Below are positions 10,235 through 18,533 of a stretch of DNA of 42,639 nucleotides, piece by piece (position 1 is the stretch's first letter; every line of letters begins with the position of its first letter). This stretch comes from Paracoccaceae bacterium (lineage in GTDB: Bacteria > Pseudomonadota > Alphaproteobacteria > Rhodobacterales > Rhodobacteraceae). The position numbers and the translations under genes were made by a program. The stretch spans positions 1 through 42,639 of the forward strand of contig JASBTX010000037.1 in assembly GCA_030148225.1 (NCBI GenBank), written 5' to 3'. The notes beneath the pieces are model-generated. The model was given only the letters and a program-made list of their open reading frames with translations, searched no databases and had not been told where the DNA came from.

Positions 10235-10939
10235 ATGGAAAAGAACTATGATGTCAGCACCTTCAAAAAGGTGAAATACAACCTTCTGCAGTTTCTGCCC
10301 GGGCGCAAAGGTCTGTATTATCAGCGCAAGGTCAGACGCGCCAATTATCACAAGACACAAGCCGAATTCACCGCCGCGCTTGAGGCTACGCGTGGTCAGG
10401 TCGCGATCGATCTGGGTGCAAATGTCGGAGAGTTTTCCACGCGGCTCGCGGAAACAGCATCCCGCGTCTACGCATTCGAGCCTGATCCCGTCACCGCCGA
10501 TGTCCTCAGGAAGAACGTGGCCGGACACGCCAATATCGAGGTGATCGAGGCCGCGATTTCGGATCAGAGCGGCACCAGCCAGATTTTCCGGGCACGCGAT
10601 TATTCCAGCAATCCCGAAGAGTGGTGGCAGGCCAGCTCCCTGATCGCCGACAGCGCCCTTGTGGCGGGCACCGAAGCAGCCGCGACCGTCAAAACCGTCA
10701 GTTTCGTCGATTTCATCCGCAGCCTCGATACCGATATCGGCGTCGTCAAAATGGATATCGAAGGCAGCGAGATCGAGGTTTTGGATGCCCTGTTTGACAG
10801 CGATATTCTGGACCGGATCGGCTATGTCTTCTGCGAGACACATGAAACAGAATTGCCGCATCTTGCAGGGCGATATCGCGATCTGAGGGCGCGGGCGAAA
10901 CTGATCGCCCGCCCTGTCGTCAACCTGGACTGGCATTGA
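10235..10939 (+). CDS. FkbM-family methyltransferase 1
   Basis: A 234-residue class I SAM-dependent methyltransferase of the FkbM type. The SAM motif I is VAIDLGANVGEFS, motif II is YAFEPDP, and the FkbM hallmark VVKMDIEGSEIEVL is near residue 170. FkbM enzymes O-methylate sugars or polyketides; the acceptor here is unknown. The C-terminal FCETHETE and VVNLDWH segments match the next methyltransferase, so the two are paralogues. A TTG at 10229 is also possible, but the ATG at 10235 is preferred. It lies 63 nt after glyQ. Confidence 0.87.
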   Translation: MEKNYDVSTFKKVKYNLLQFLPGRKGLYYQRKVRRANYHKTQAEFTAALEATRGQVAIDLGANVGEFSTRLAETASRVYAFEPDPVTADVLRKNVAGHANIEVIEAAISDQSGTSQIFRARDYSSNPEEWWQASSLIADSALVAGTEAAATVKTVSFVDFIRSLDTDIGVVKMDIEGSEIEVLDALFDSDILDRIGYVFCETHETELPHLAGRYRDLRARAKLIARPVVNLDWH

Positions 10940-11015
10940 TGGTCATTTCAGCCGATAGACCTGCCGCTGGTGCGCGGCTGCTTTCGTCGGGTGGCTATGG
11001 CAAGGATTTCGCGTC

Positions 11016-11741
11016 ATGACCTCGGTTCAGGACATGATTCGCGCGGATCTGTCGCCGCACGGGGCCATGGAAATGCTTTTTGCCGCCTGCGAGCATCTGC
11101 CCGGCGGGCTATCGGCCATTGGCTATCGCAAGAAAAAGCGCCGGATGGGCGCACGCGCGCACGAACGCTTTGCCAAGATCGCGGCACAGCTGACACCGGA
11201 TGACATTGCCATTGATCTGGGGGCAAATGTCGGGGAAATCACCACCGAACTGGCGCGTACAGGCGCCATTGTGCATGCGTTCGAGCCCGAGCCGGAAACA
11301 TTCAAACTGCTCCAGTCAAACCTGCAGTCCTATCCCAACGTGACGCTTTATAACTCTGCCGTTTCAGGCCGGGACGGCACGGCCAGCCTGATCTTGCCGG
11401 CGTCATTCAGCGATATCCCCCGAAGCGCATCCAAGGCCGCATCCATTGCGCATGACCGCTACAGGAATGATGAGGTTGCGGCCGTCGAAGTCAGGACCAC
11501 CGATTTCGGCCGGTTTCTGAACGCGATCGAGGGCCGTGTCCGGCTGATCAAAATGGATGTCGAAGGTGCCGAATGGGATGTATTGCAGGCCATCAGCGAT
11601 GCAGGTGCCATGGACAAGTTCGATCTGATGTTCGTGGAAACGCATGAGCGTCTGGACCCCGCTATGCTGCCCGTCGTCCGGCAACAGCAGGAGCTGGCCG
11701 CCAGGCGCCAGCACCCCTATGTGAATCTGTACTGGACCTGA
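11016..11741 (+). CDS. FkbM-family methyltransferase 2
   Basis: A 241-residue FkbM-type SAM-dependent methyltransferase. Motif I is IAIDLGANVGEITTE, motif II is HAFEPEPETFK, and the FkbM signature is LIKMDVEGAEWDVL. Its basic N-terminal segment (YRKKKRRMG) and the end FVETHE...YVNLYWT correspond to methyltransferase 1, so this is probably a tandem duplication that has diverged. Substrate is unknown. The stop codon is one base away from the start of the following DUF6446 gene, which argues for co-translation. Confidence 0.87.
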   Translation: MTSVQDMIRADLSPHGAMEMLFAACEHLPGGLSAIGYRKKKRRMGARAHERFAKIAAQLTPDDIAIDLGANVGEITTELARTGAIVHAFEPEPETFKLLQSNLQSYPNVTLYNSAVSGRDGTASLILPASFSDIPRSASKAASIAHDRYRNDEVAAVEVRTTDFGRFLNAIEGRVRLIKMDVEGAEWDVLQAISDAGAMDKFDLMFVETHERLDPAMLPVVRQQQELAARRQHPYVNLYWT

Positions 11742-11742
11742 A

Positions 11743-12204
11743 ATGGCAAAACTCATCATCATCGCTATCGCCGCCTTTGCCCTGATCGCAGGCGCCGGTA
11801 TCTATTACACCAACCACTATGCCTATCTCGAGCGGTTCGAACCGGCCGAGATCACGCTGATCAACCGCGCCTCAGGCGAAAGCGAGACCATCGCGTTTGC
11901 CGACATGTCGGCCATCCGCGCGACAAGCACACCCTTGCGCTTTCGCGCCTGTTTTACTGTCTCTGAAAGCGTTGATACCCTTGCCGCCACGTATCTTGAA
12001 GCAGACAAACCGGAACCTTTAGTAGCGCCAAACAGTTTCCGTTGCTTTGACGCCAATGCTATTGGTGGCGCGCTGGAACGCGGCGAGGCGCGCGCGTTTG
12101 TCTCGCAGCGTGACATTGCCGAGGGTATTGACCGGCTCATCGCCGTATTTCCCGATGGCCGTGCCTATGCCTGGCACCAGCTCAACGACAAGTTTCAGGA
12201 TTGA
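11743..12204 (+). CDS. DUF6446 family membrane-anchored protein
   Basis: A 153-residue protein with one N-terminal membrane anchor or uncleaved signal (about residues 3-24, LIIIAIAAFALIAGAGIYY). A small globular periplasmic domain follows, with two cysteines (FRACF and FRCFD) that could form a disulfide. It matches what I recall of DUF6446, a Rhodobacteraceae family usually found beside glyS; the function is unknown. One base separates it from methyltransferase 2, and 4 nt from methyltransferase 3. Confidence 0.75.
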   Translation: MAKLIIIAIAAFALIAGAGIYYTNHYAYLERFEPAEITLINRASGESETIAFADMSAIRATSTPLRFRACFTVSESVDTLAATYLEADKPEPLVAPNSFRCFDANAIGGALERGEARAFVSQRDIAEGIDRLIAVFPDGRAYAWHQLNDKFQD

Positions 12205-12208
12205 ACCG

Positions 12209-13009
12209 ATGGTGCTGGACCTGACATCTGCGCAGCGCTTCAACCTTCGCATGCACAACCTCAAGGCGTTCTTTGCCATCGGCAACAGAATGTCGATCAA
12301 ACCCCGCCCGGCTGCCGACCTTTTTCACCTGAAAATGCCCGATGGCGGATTGACCGTGCCCAGCGCCATCCGCTGGCGGTTTTACCGGCAGGGCTATGCC
12401 AGGCGGCTAGAATTGCTGGCCAGGGATTATGGGTATGCAGAATTCCGGGATGTGTTTACCCCCGATGCGGTTGTGCTCGATATCGGTGCCAATGTCGGTG
12501 AGTTCACGCTGTTTGTGGCACCCAAGGTTCGGCAGGTTGTTGCCATCGATGCTGATCCGACAATATTCCGCTGCCTTTCGGCAAATCTGGCGCAAATTGA
12601 CAATGCCGATGCCATAAATCAGGCGCTTTGGAACGAAGAGGCCGAGCTTGAGTTCTTTTCCGAGCCAAGGCGCGCCGACAGTTCGTTTTTTGATCCCGGA
12701 TCACCTGAGGCTGCGACACGTATTATACTCGCCGCGCGCCCGCTTGATGACGTGATCGCGCCTTACGGCTTTGCGAGGATCGATTTTATTAAGTGCGACG
12801 CGGAAGGTGCCGAACCCGAGGTGCTGACCGGCGCGGCGGCCACACTGGCGATCACCCGCAATATCGTCATTGATACCGGCCCCGAGCGCGAGGGCAAACG
12901 TACGCATATCGAAGTTGCGCGCATCTTGAACTCGCATGGATTTTCGGTTGAACACGTGTCCATCCGGTCCCGACAGATGACGTTTGGACGCAAAGCAGGA
13001 ATGACCTAG
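12209..13009 (+). CDS. FkbM-family methyltransferase 3
   Basis: A 266-residue SAM-dependent methyltransferase, the most divergent of the three in this locus. Motif I is VVLDIGANVGEFTLF, motif II is VAIDADPT (Asp-Ala in place of the Glu-Pro of the other two), and the FkbM signature is FIKCDAEGAEPEVL. The N-terminal 80 residues do not resemble the other two. The frame is open further upstream inside the DUF6446 gene; the ATG at 12209, 4 nt after that gene's stop, is the sensible start. It ends 2 nt before glyS, so it is almost certainly in the same transcript. Acceptor unknown. Confidence 0.84.
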   Translation: MVLDLTSAQRFNLRMHNLKAFFAIGNRMSIKPRPAADLFHLKMPDGGLTVPSAIRWRFYRQGYARRLELLARDYGYAEFRDVFTPDAVVLDIGANVGEFTLFVAPKVRQVVAIDADPTIFRCLSANLAQIDNADAINQALWNEEAELEFFSEPRRADSSFFDPGSPEAATRIILAARPLDDVIAPYGFARIDFIKCDAEGAEPEVLTGAAATLAITRNIVIDTGPEREGKRTHIEVARILNSHGFSVEHVSIRSRQMTFGRKAGMT

Positions 13010-13011
13010 GC

Positions 13012-15087
13012 ATGCCCGATCTCCTTCTGGAACTCTTCTCTGAAGAAATCCCCGCACGCATGCAGGAACGGGCCGCTGAGGACCTGCGGCGGATGATGAC
13101 GGATGCGCTGGTCGATGCCGGGTTAACTTATGGCGCCGCTGCGGCCTTATCGACACCCCGGCGGCTGACGCTGACATTGAGCGACCTGCCCGAACAAAGC
13201 CCGGACACCAGAGAGGAACGCAAGGGCCCGCGCGAGGATGCACCGGAAAAGGCGCTGGAAGGTTTCCTCAGATCAACCGGACTTACCCGCGACGACCTCA
13301 CGCTCAGGGATGACAAAAAGGGCAAGGTCTGGTTTGCCACCATCGAAAAAAAGGGCCGCCCGGTTGCGGATATCGTGGCCGAAGCCGTCGAGACGACGAT
13401 CCGAAATTTCCCGTGGCCCAAATCGATGCGCTGGGGGGACGGCAGCCTGAAATGGGTGCGTCCCCTCCACTCGGTGCTCTGCATCACATATGACATGACC
13501 GACAGCGCCGTCGTGCCGCTTGATCTGGACGGAATCCAGACAGGGAATACGACACAGGGGCACCGGTTCATGGCACCGGGCGCGCTGACCATACGCTCGT
13601 TCGAGGATTACGAAAAGCAGCTGAAGGCGGCGCATGTCATCCTGTCACCACAGGAACGCAAGGATCACATCTGGGCCGATGCCACAAACCTCGCATTTGC
13701 TGCCGGGCTCGAGGTTGTTTCTGATCCGGGTCTTCTGGACGAGGTCGCGGGCCTTGTTGAATGGCCGGTCGTTCTGATGGGGCGGATTGATGACGCTTTT
13801 CTCGACCTCCCGCCCGAAGTGCTCAGAACATCGATGAAGGAACATCAGAAATTCTTTTCTGTCCGCAATCCGCAAACGGAACGCATCGAGTGTTTCATCA
13901 CCGTGGCCAACCGGCAGACCGCCGATGATGGCCGCCAGATCCTTGCCGGCAATCAAAAGGTTCTCTCTGCCCGGCTTTCGGATGCCAAGTTCTTTTGGGA
14001 AAATGACATCAGGGTCGCAAAATCAGGTATCGAGCATTGGACCGATGCGCTGGACAATGTCACGTTCCACAACCAGCTGGGCACCCAGTCAGAGCGGATT
14101 GCGCGTATTGCGGCATTGTCGCGCCATCTGGCCGGTTTTACCGGCGCCCAACCGACCGAGGCTGAACGGGCGGCACGGCTTGCCAAGGCCGATCTCGCAT
14201 CCGAAATGGTCTATGAATTCCCCGAGCTTCAGGGCCTCATGGGCAGTTACTATGCCCGTATCGCAGGCGAACCCGGTGCGATTGCAGATGTGGCCCGCGA
14301 TCATTATTCGCCGCTTGGTCCCGCAGACGATGTTCCCACTGCCCCACTGTCGGCCACTGTTGCGCTGGCTGACAAGATCGACCTACTGACGGGTTTCTGG
14401 GCCATTGGCGAAAAGCCCACAGGGTCCAAGGACCCGTTTGCGCTGCGTCGTGCCGCCCTGGGCGTCATACGCATCATTCTGGACAATGATTTTACGATCA
14501 AACTTGGTGATCTGATCGGCAAGGCTAATGACGTCGCCGCACGTACCACGCCGGCCGACGCACGTGACCTGATCGGTTTCGTGCATGATCGTTTGAAGGT
14601 CTATCTGCGCGACCGCGACATCCGCCATGACGTGATCGACGCCTGCATCGCCATGCCCGGCAGCGATGATCTCGCCAAGCTTGTCAGGCGCGTAACAGCG
14701 CTGGCCGATCTGCTGAAAACCGACGACGGCGACAACCTTGTGCAGGGCTACAGGCGCGCCAACAATATCCTGACCCAGGCCGAGGAACGCGACGGCGTAA
14801 CATATGCCTACGGTCCGGATATTAAATTCGCCGAAGATGACAGCGAAAAGGCACTATTCGCGGCCATGGACAATGCAGAGCAGGATATCGCCACCGCGCT
14901 GGACACCGATGACTTCAAATGCGCGATGTCGGCCATGGCAACGCTGCGCGCCCCGATTGATGCGTTTTTCGAGGCGGTTCAGATCAATACCGACAATGAC
15001 ATCCTGCGCCGCAACCGGCTGAATATGCTGCACCGTATTCGCGAAATCACGGCGCAGGCGGCCGATCTTTCACGCCTCGAGGGCTGA
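13012..15087 (+). CDS. glyS: Glycyl-tRNA synthetase beta subunit
   Basis: Beta chain of the alpha2beta2 glycyl-tRNA synthetase, 691 residues, full length for the family. The N-terminus is the canonical MPDLLLELFSEEIPARM. Conserved internal blocks include KSMRWGDGSLKWVRPLHS, LPPEVLRTSMKEHQKFF, the HD-like LAKADLASEMVYEFPELQGLMG and the LADKIDLLTGFWAIGEKPTGSKDPFALRR block. The beta subunit binds tRNA and supports the catalytic alpha chain encoded 3.8 kb upstream. It is convergent with the MORN gene, 35 nt away. Confidence 0.96.
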   Translation: MPDLLLELFSEEIPARMQERAAEDLRRMMTDALVDAGLTYGAAAALSTPRRLTLTLSDLPEQSPDTREERKGPREDAPEKALEGFLRSTGLTRDDLTLRDDKKGKVWFATIEKKGRPVADIVAEAVETTIRNFPWPKSMRWGDGSLKWVRPLHSVLCITYDMTDSAVVPLDLDGIQTGNTTQGHRFMAPGALTIRSFEDYEKQLKAAHVILSPQERKDHIWADATNLAFAAGLEVVSDPGLLDEVAGLVEWPVVLMGRIDDAFLDLPPEVLRTSMKEHQKFFSVRNPQTERIECFITVANRQTADDGRQILAGNQKVLSARLSDAKFFWENDIRVAKSGIEHWTDALDNVTFHNQLGTQSERIARIAALSRHLAGFTGAQPTEAERAARLAKADLASEMVYEFPELQGLMGSYYARIAGEPGAIADVARDHYSPLGPADDVPTAPLSATVALADKIDLLTGFWAIGEKPTGSKDPFALRRAALGVIRIILDNDFTIKLGDLIGKANDVAARTTPADARDLIGFVHDRLKVYLRDRDIRHDVIDACIAMPGSDDLAKLVRRVTALADLLKTDDGDNLVQGYRRANNILTQAEERDGVTYAYGPDIKFAEDDSEKALFAAMDNAEQDIATALDTDDFKCAMSAMATLRAPIDAFFEAVQINTDNDILRRNRLNMLHRIREITAQAADLSRLEG

Positions 15088-15122
15088 CAGGCACGGCATT
15101 GCTGCAACGCCCCGGCGATGGA

Positions 15123-16568
15123 TCAGTTTGACGTTGTCTCTTCGGTCGCTTCGGTTGCCTCGTCCGAGCTGGTCAGCACGCCGTTTGCCCATTCGCCGGT
15201 CGCGGTTTCCCCCGAGGCATAGCGCATCGTGCCGGTGCCCGAGCGTTTGCCGTTTTTGAACATACCCTCATAAACATCGCCGTTGACATAAGTCGCAATT
15301 CCGACGCCGCTGATCTGGCCACCATTCCACTCACCTTCATAGACAAAGCCATCCGGCAAGGTGATCTTGCCCTTGCCCTCGCGCTGTCCGGCAACAAAAC
15401 CGCCGACATATATCGTACCGTCGGCATAGGTCGCAGTTCCTTCGCCTTCGCGCAGGCCGCCTTTCCAGTTGCCTTCGTAGCGGTAACCATCCGAATAGGT
15501 CATCACGCCATAGCCTTCGTTCTTGGCATTCACGAAACCGCCCTCGTAGACCAGCCCGTTGGCAAATTTGGCAAGGCCCTCACCCTCGATGACACCATTG
15601 ACCCAATCACCTTCGTAAGAACCGCCATCGGCATAGGTGATCGTCCCCATGCCATGTTCCTTGCCGTTCTGGAACGTTCCCTTGTAGACCGAACCGTCGG
15701 GATAGGTCAGCTGACCGGCACCCGAAATCTCACCGCCATCCCAGTCGCCCTCATAAACATAGCCATCCGCACCGATCAGTTTGCCGATACCCTGGCGGCG
15801 GTCATTTTCGAACATGCCTTCATAGATGTCGCCATTGGCGTAAATGATCTTGCCCTCGCCCTGACGGCGACCATTTTCCAGACGGCCGGTATACACGTCG
15901 CCATTCGCCTGTTTCAGTTCACCTACACCGTTGATCTGACCCGCCGACCAGTTGCCGCTATATTCCAGACCATCGGCGGTAACGATCTTGCCCTCGCCAT
16001 GTCGTTGCCCCTGCACCAGATCGCCCACATAGGTTGAGCCATCCGCATAGGTAATCGTGCCCCGGCCCTCTTTGACCCCGTTGACCCAGCTGCCTTCATA
16101 GCGATAGCCTGACGGGCTTTGCATGACACCCTGCCCATGATGCAGCGCGTTGCGAAACTCGCCCTCATAACGCACGCCATTGGCATAATTCGCCACGCCG
16201 GTTCCGTTGATCTTGCCGTCGACCCAGTCGCCTTCATAGGTGCCGCCATCGGCAAAGGTGATCTTGCCAAAACCTTCGGGTTTGCCTTTTTCAAAGGTTC
16301 CCTCATAGACCGAACCGTCAGGAAAACGCGCGATCCCCTGACCGCGAATCTCTCCGTTCACCCATTCGCCGTTATACTCGTAGCCATTGGGCAGGCGGTA
16401 CGTGCCATTGCCATGCTGCCGACCGTCCTTGAACGTCCCTTCATAAACGCCGCCATCCTCGTATTGCTTGGTTTCAATCGCGTTCGATGTCTGCGCGATT
16501 GCCGGATTGGCAACGGCCAGAGCCGTCACAAGCGCAAGCGAAAATGCCGTCCCGATGCAACGTGTCAA
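15123..16568 (-). CDS. Exported MORN-repeat protein
   Basis: A 481-residue protein with a signal peptide (hydrophobic ALVTALAVANPAIA, cleavage likely after AIAQ near residue 26). It is followed by 18 full and one degenerate 23-residue MORN repeats of the form YEGxWxNGxxxGxGxxxYADG, filling residues about 37-465, and a short acidic Thr/Glu tail. MORN arrays fold as an extended beta-hairpin sheet and act as scaffolds or lipid-binding surfaces. No enzymatic domain is present. Repeats 2-10 line up one by one with repeats 11-19, showing duplication of a nine-repeat block. The start is TTG, with GGGGGA just upstream. It is divergent from nadE. Confidence 0.92.
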   Translation of the reverse strand: MTRCIGTAFSLALVTALAVANPAIAQTSNAIETKQYEDGGVYEGTFKDGRQHGNGTYRLPNGYEYNGEWVNGEIRGQGIARFPDGSVYEGTFEKGKPEGFGKITFADGGTYEGDWVDGKINGTGVANYANGVRYEGEFRNALHHGQGVMQSPSGYRYEGSWVNGVKEGRGTITYADGSTYVGDLVQGQRHGEGKIVTADGLEYSGNWSAGQINGVGELKQANGDVYTGRLENGRRQGEGKIIYANGDIYEGMFENDRRQGIGKLIGADGYVYEGDWDGGEISGAGQLTYPDGSVYKGTFQNGKEHGMGTITYADGGSYEGDWVNGVIEGEGLAKFANGLVYEGGFVNAKNEGYGVMTYSDGYRYEGNWKGGLREGEGTATYADGTIYVGGFVAGQREGKGKITLPDGFVYEGEWNGGQISGVGIATYVNGDVYEGMFKNGKRSGTGTMRYASGETATGEWANGVLTSSDEATEATEETTSN

Positions 16569-16712
16569 GTGATCCCCCTAATGATCAAATGCGAGCGTTC
16601 TGTAGCGTGGCAGGAGCCTACTTGAGCCATGGGGTGGTGACAACGTTTTTGATCGTCATCGGCTTTTCCTTTTCGCCCCGACTGCGTAAGAGGGTGAAAA
16701 CCGAGTTGCACC

Positions 16713-18374
16713 ATGTCCGATAAATTCCGCATCACCCTTGGCCAGCTGAACGCGACGGTCGGTGATATTGCCGCGAACGCCGCCAAGGCGATGGATGCCT
16801 GGCAATTCGGCAGGTCGGAAAATGCGGATTTCGTTGCCCTTCCCGAGATGTTTCTGAGCGGCTATCAGATACAGGACCTGGTGTTTCGATCCGCCTTTCT
16901 TGCTGATATTGAACGGGAAATTGCGAATCTGGCGAAGCTGACCAAGGATGGCCCGGCGCTGGGTATCGGTGCGCCCGTGCGCGAAAACGGACAGATATTC
17001 AATGCCTATCACGTTCTGCACAGGGGCCGCGTGGTCGCCCGCATGCTCAAACATCATCTGCCAAATGATGACGTATTCGACGAAGAGCGGTATTTCGCCA
17101 CCGGCGACGTCTCCGGGCCCTACCGGCTTGGTCCGATCCGCATCGGATCGCCGATTTGCGAGGATGCCTGGTATGACGATGTCACCGAAACCCTTGCCGA
17201 ATCCGGTGCCGATATCCTGCTTGTGCCCAACGGCTCTCCTTATGCGCGCAACAAGAACGAGATCCGCCAGAATCTGATGGTTGCGCGGGTGATCGAAACC
17301 GGGTTGCCGCTGATCTATCTCAATCTGGTGGGCGGTCAGGACGATCAGGTGTTTGACGGCGGCAGTTTCGCGCTGAACGCTCGCGGTCACCTTGCCGCGC
17401 AGATGCCGGCCTTTTCGGAATGCATGCAGACCGTGGAACTCAGATCAGGTCGTGAAGGCTGGGAAATCGTGCCCTCGGCTTTGGCGAGCGTCCCCGATGA
17501 GTGGGAGCAGGATTACAACTGCGCCGTATTGGCACTGCGCGACTACATGCGCAAAACCGGGTTCCGCAAGGTCCTGCTCGGCATGTCAGGCGGGGTCGAC
17601 AGCGCACTCGTCGCGACCATCGCCACCGACGCGCTGGGTGCTGAAAACGTGCGCTGCGTAATGTTGCCGTCTGAATACACATCGGAGCACTCGCTTGAGG
17701 ATGCTTCGGAATGCGCGCGTCTTCTGGGCTGCCGTATCGACACCCTGCCCATCTCTGCCGCGCGCAAGGCCGTCACAGAAACGCTGGCACCGATCTTTGA
17801 CGGCCTTGCCGCCGACGTGACCGAGGAAAATATCCAAAGCCGCCTGCGTGGCCTTCTGCTGATGGCGCTCTCGAACAAGTTTGGCGAGATGCTGCTGACC
17901 ACCGGCAACAAATCCGAGGTCGCCGTCGGCTATGCCACGATCTATGGCGACATGGCGGGCGGATATAACCCGATCAAGGATCTCTACAAGATGCGGGTAT
18001 TTGAAACCTGCCGGTGGCGAAATGCCAATCACCGCGACTGGATGATGGGCCCTGCCGGTCAGGTCATCCCGCCCCGCATCATCGACAAACCCCCTTCGGC
18101 AGAGCTGCGCGCAGACCAGAAGGACGAGGACAGCCTGCCGCCCTATGATGTGCTGGACGCCATCCTCGAGGCGCTGATCGACGATGACCGCTCGGTACAG
18201 GATGTGGTGGCCATGGGCTATGACCGCGAGACGGTCAAGCGTGTCGAACATCTGATCTATATCTCGGAGTATAAGCGTTTTCAGTCGGCCCCGGGCGCGC
18301 GGCTGACGCGGCGCGCATTCTGGCTCGACAGGCGCTATCCGATTGCCAACAGATGGCGAAATAACGACAGCTGA
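16713..18374 (+). CDS. nadE: Glutamine-dependent NAD+ synthetase
   Basis: Two-domain enzyme (553 residues) catalysing the last step of NAD synthesis, amidation of deamido-NAD with glutamine as ammonia donor. The N-terminal nitrilase-type glutaminase (about 1-265) shows the catalytic Glu in LPEMFLSGY, the Lys in MLKHHLPN and the Cys in SPICEDAW. The C-terminal ATP-pyrophosphatase domain has LLGMSGGVDSAL near residue 288, LTTGNKSE and the GDMAGGYNPIKD block. The 144-nt region it shares with the divergent MORN gene should carry both promoters. Confidence 0.95.
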   Translation: MSDKFRITLGQLNATVGDIAANAAKAMDAWQFGRSENADFVALPEMFLSGYQIQDLVFRSAFLADIEREIANLAKLTKDGPALGIGAPVRENGQIFNAYHVLHRGRVVARMLKHHLPNDDVFDEERYFATGDVSGPYRLGPIRIGSPICEDAWYDDVTETLAESGADILLVPNGSPYARNKNEIRQNLMVARVIETGLPLIYLNLVGGQDDQVFDGGSFALNARGHLAAQMPAFSECMQTVELRSGREGWEIVPSALASVPDEWEQDYNCAVLALRDYMRKTGFRKVLLGMSGGVDSALVATIATDALGAENVRCVMLPSEYTSEHSLEDASECARLLGCRIDTLPISAARKAVTETLAPIFDGLAADVTEENIQSRLRGLLLMALSNKFGEMLLTTGNKSEVAVGYATIYGDMAGGYNPIKDLYKMRVFETCRWRNANHRDWMMGPAGQVIPPRIIDKPPSAELRADQKDEDSLPPYDVLDAILEALIDDDRSVQDVVAMGYDRETVKRVEHLIYISEYKRFQSAPGARLTRRAFWLDRRYPIANRWRNNDS

Positions 18375-18452
18375 AATCGCGCTTAAGTCGTTGTGGATAA
18401 AGTTATCGATTCTCTGGATAATTTTTGTTTAATCTATTATTTTCTAATGCTT

Positions 18453-18472
18453 ATCGAGTCTATTGACTCGAT
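18453..18472 (+). promoter_or_regulatory. Perfect inverted repeat, possible operator
   Basis: ATCGAGTC (18453-18460), a TATT loop and GACTCGAT (18465-18472) form a perfect 8-bp-arm inverted repeat in an AT-rich spacer. It overlaps the proposed -35 box of the repeat-protein gene, as an operator would. It could instead serve as a weak terminator of nadE, but no T-run follows. Confidence 0.5.
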
Positions 18473-18492
18473 TTGAAATGCGATTTCATAAT
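18463..18492 (+). promoter_or_regulatory. Candidate sigma-70-type promoter of the repeat-protein operon
   Basis: TTGACT (18463-18468), an 18-bp spacer and CATAAT (18487-18492) each match the -35 and -10 consensus in five of six positions. They stand 42 nt upstream of the start codon in a stretch much richer in A and T than its surroundings. The -35 box lies inside the inverted repeat at 18453-18472. Confidence 0.45.
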
Positions 18493-18533
18493 TGAATTAC
18501 TGGCAATATTTACCCGTTTAAGGAGAAATTATC

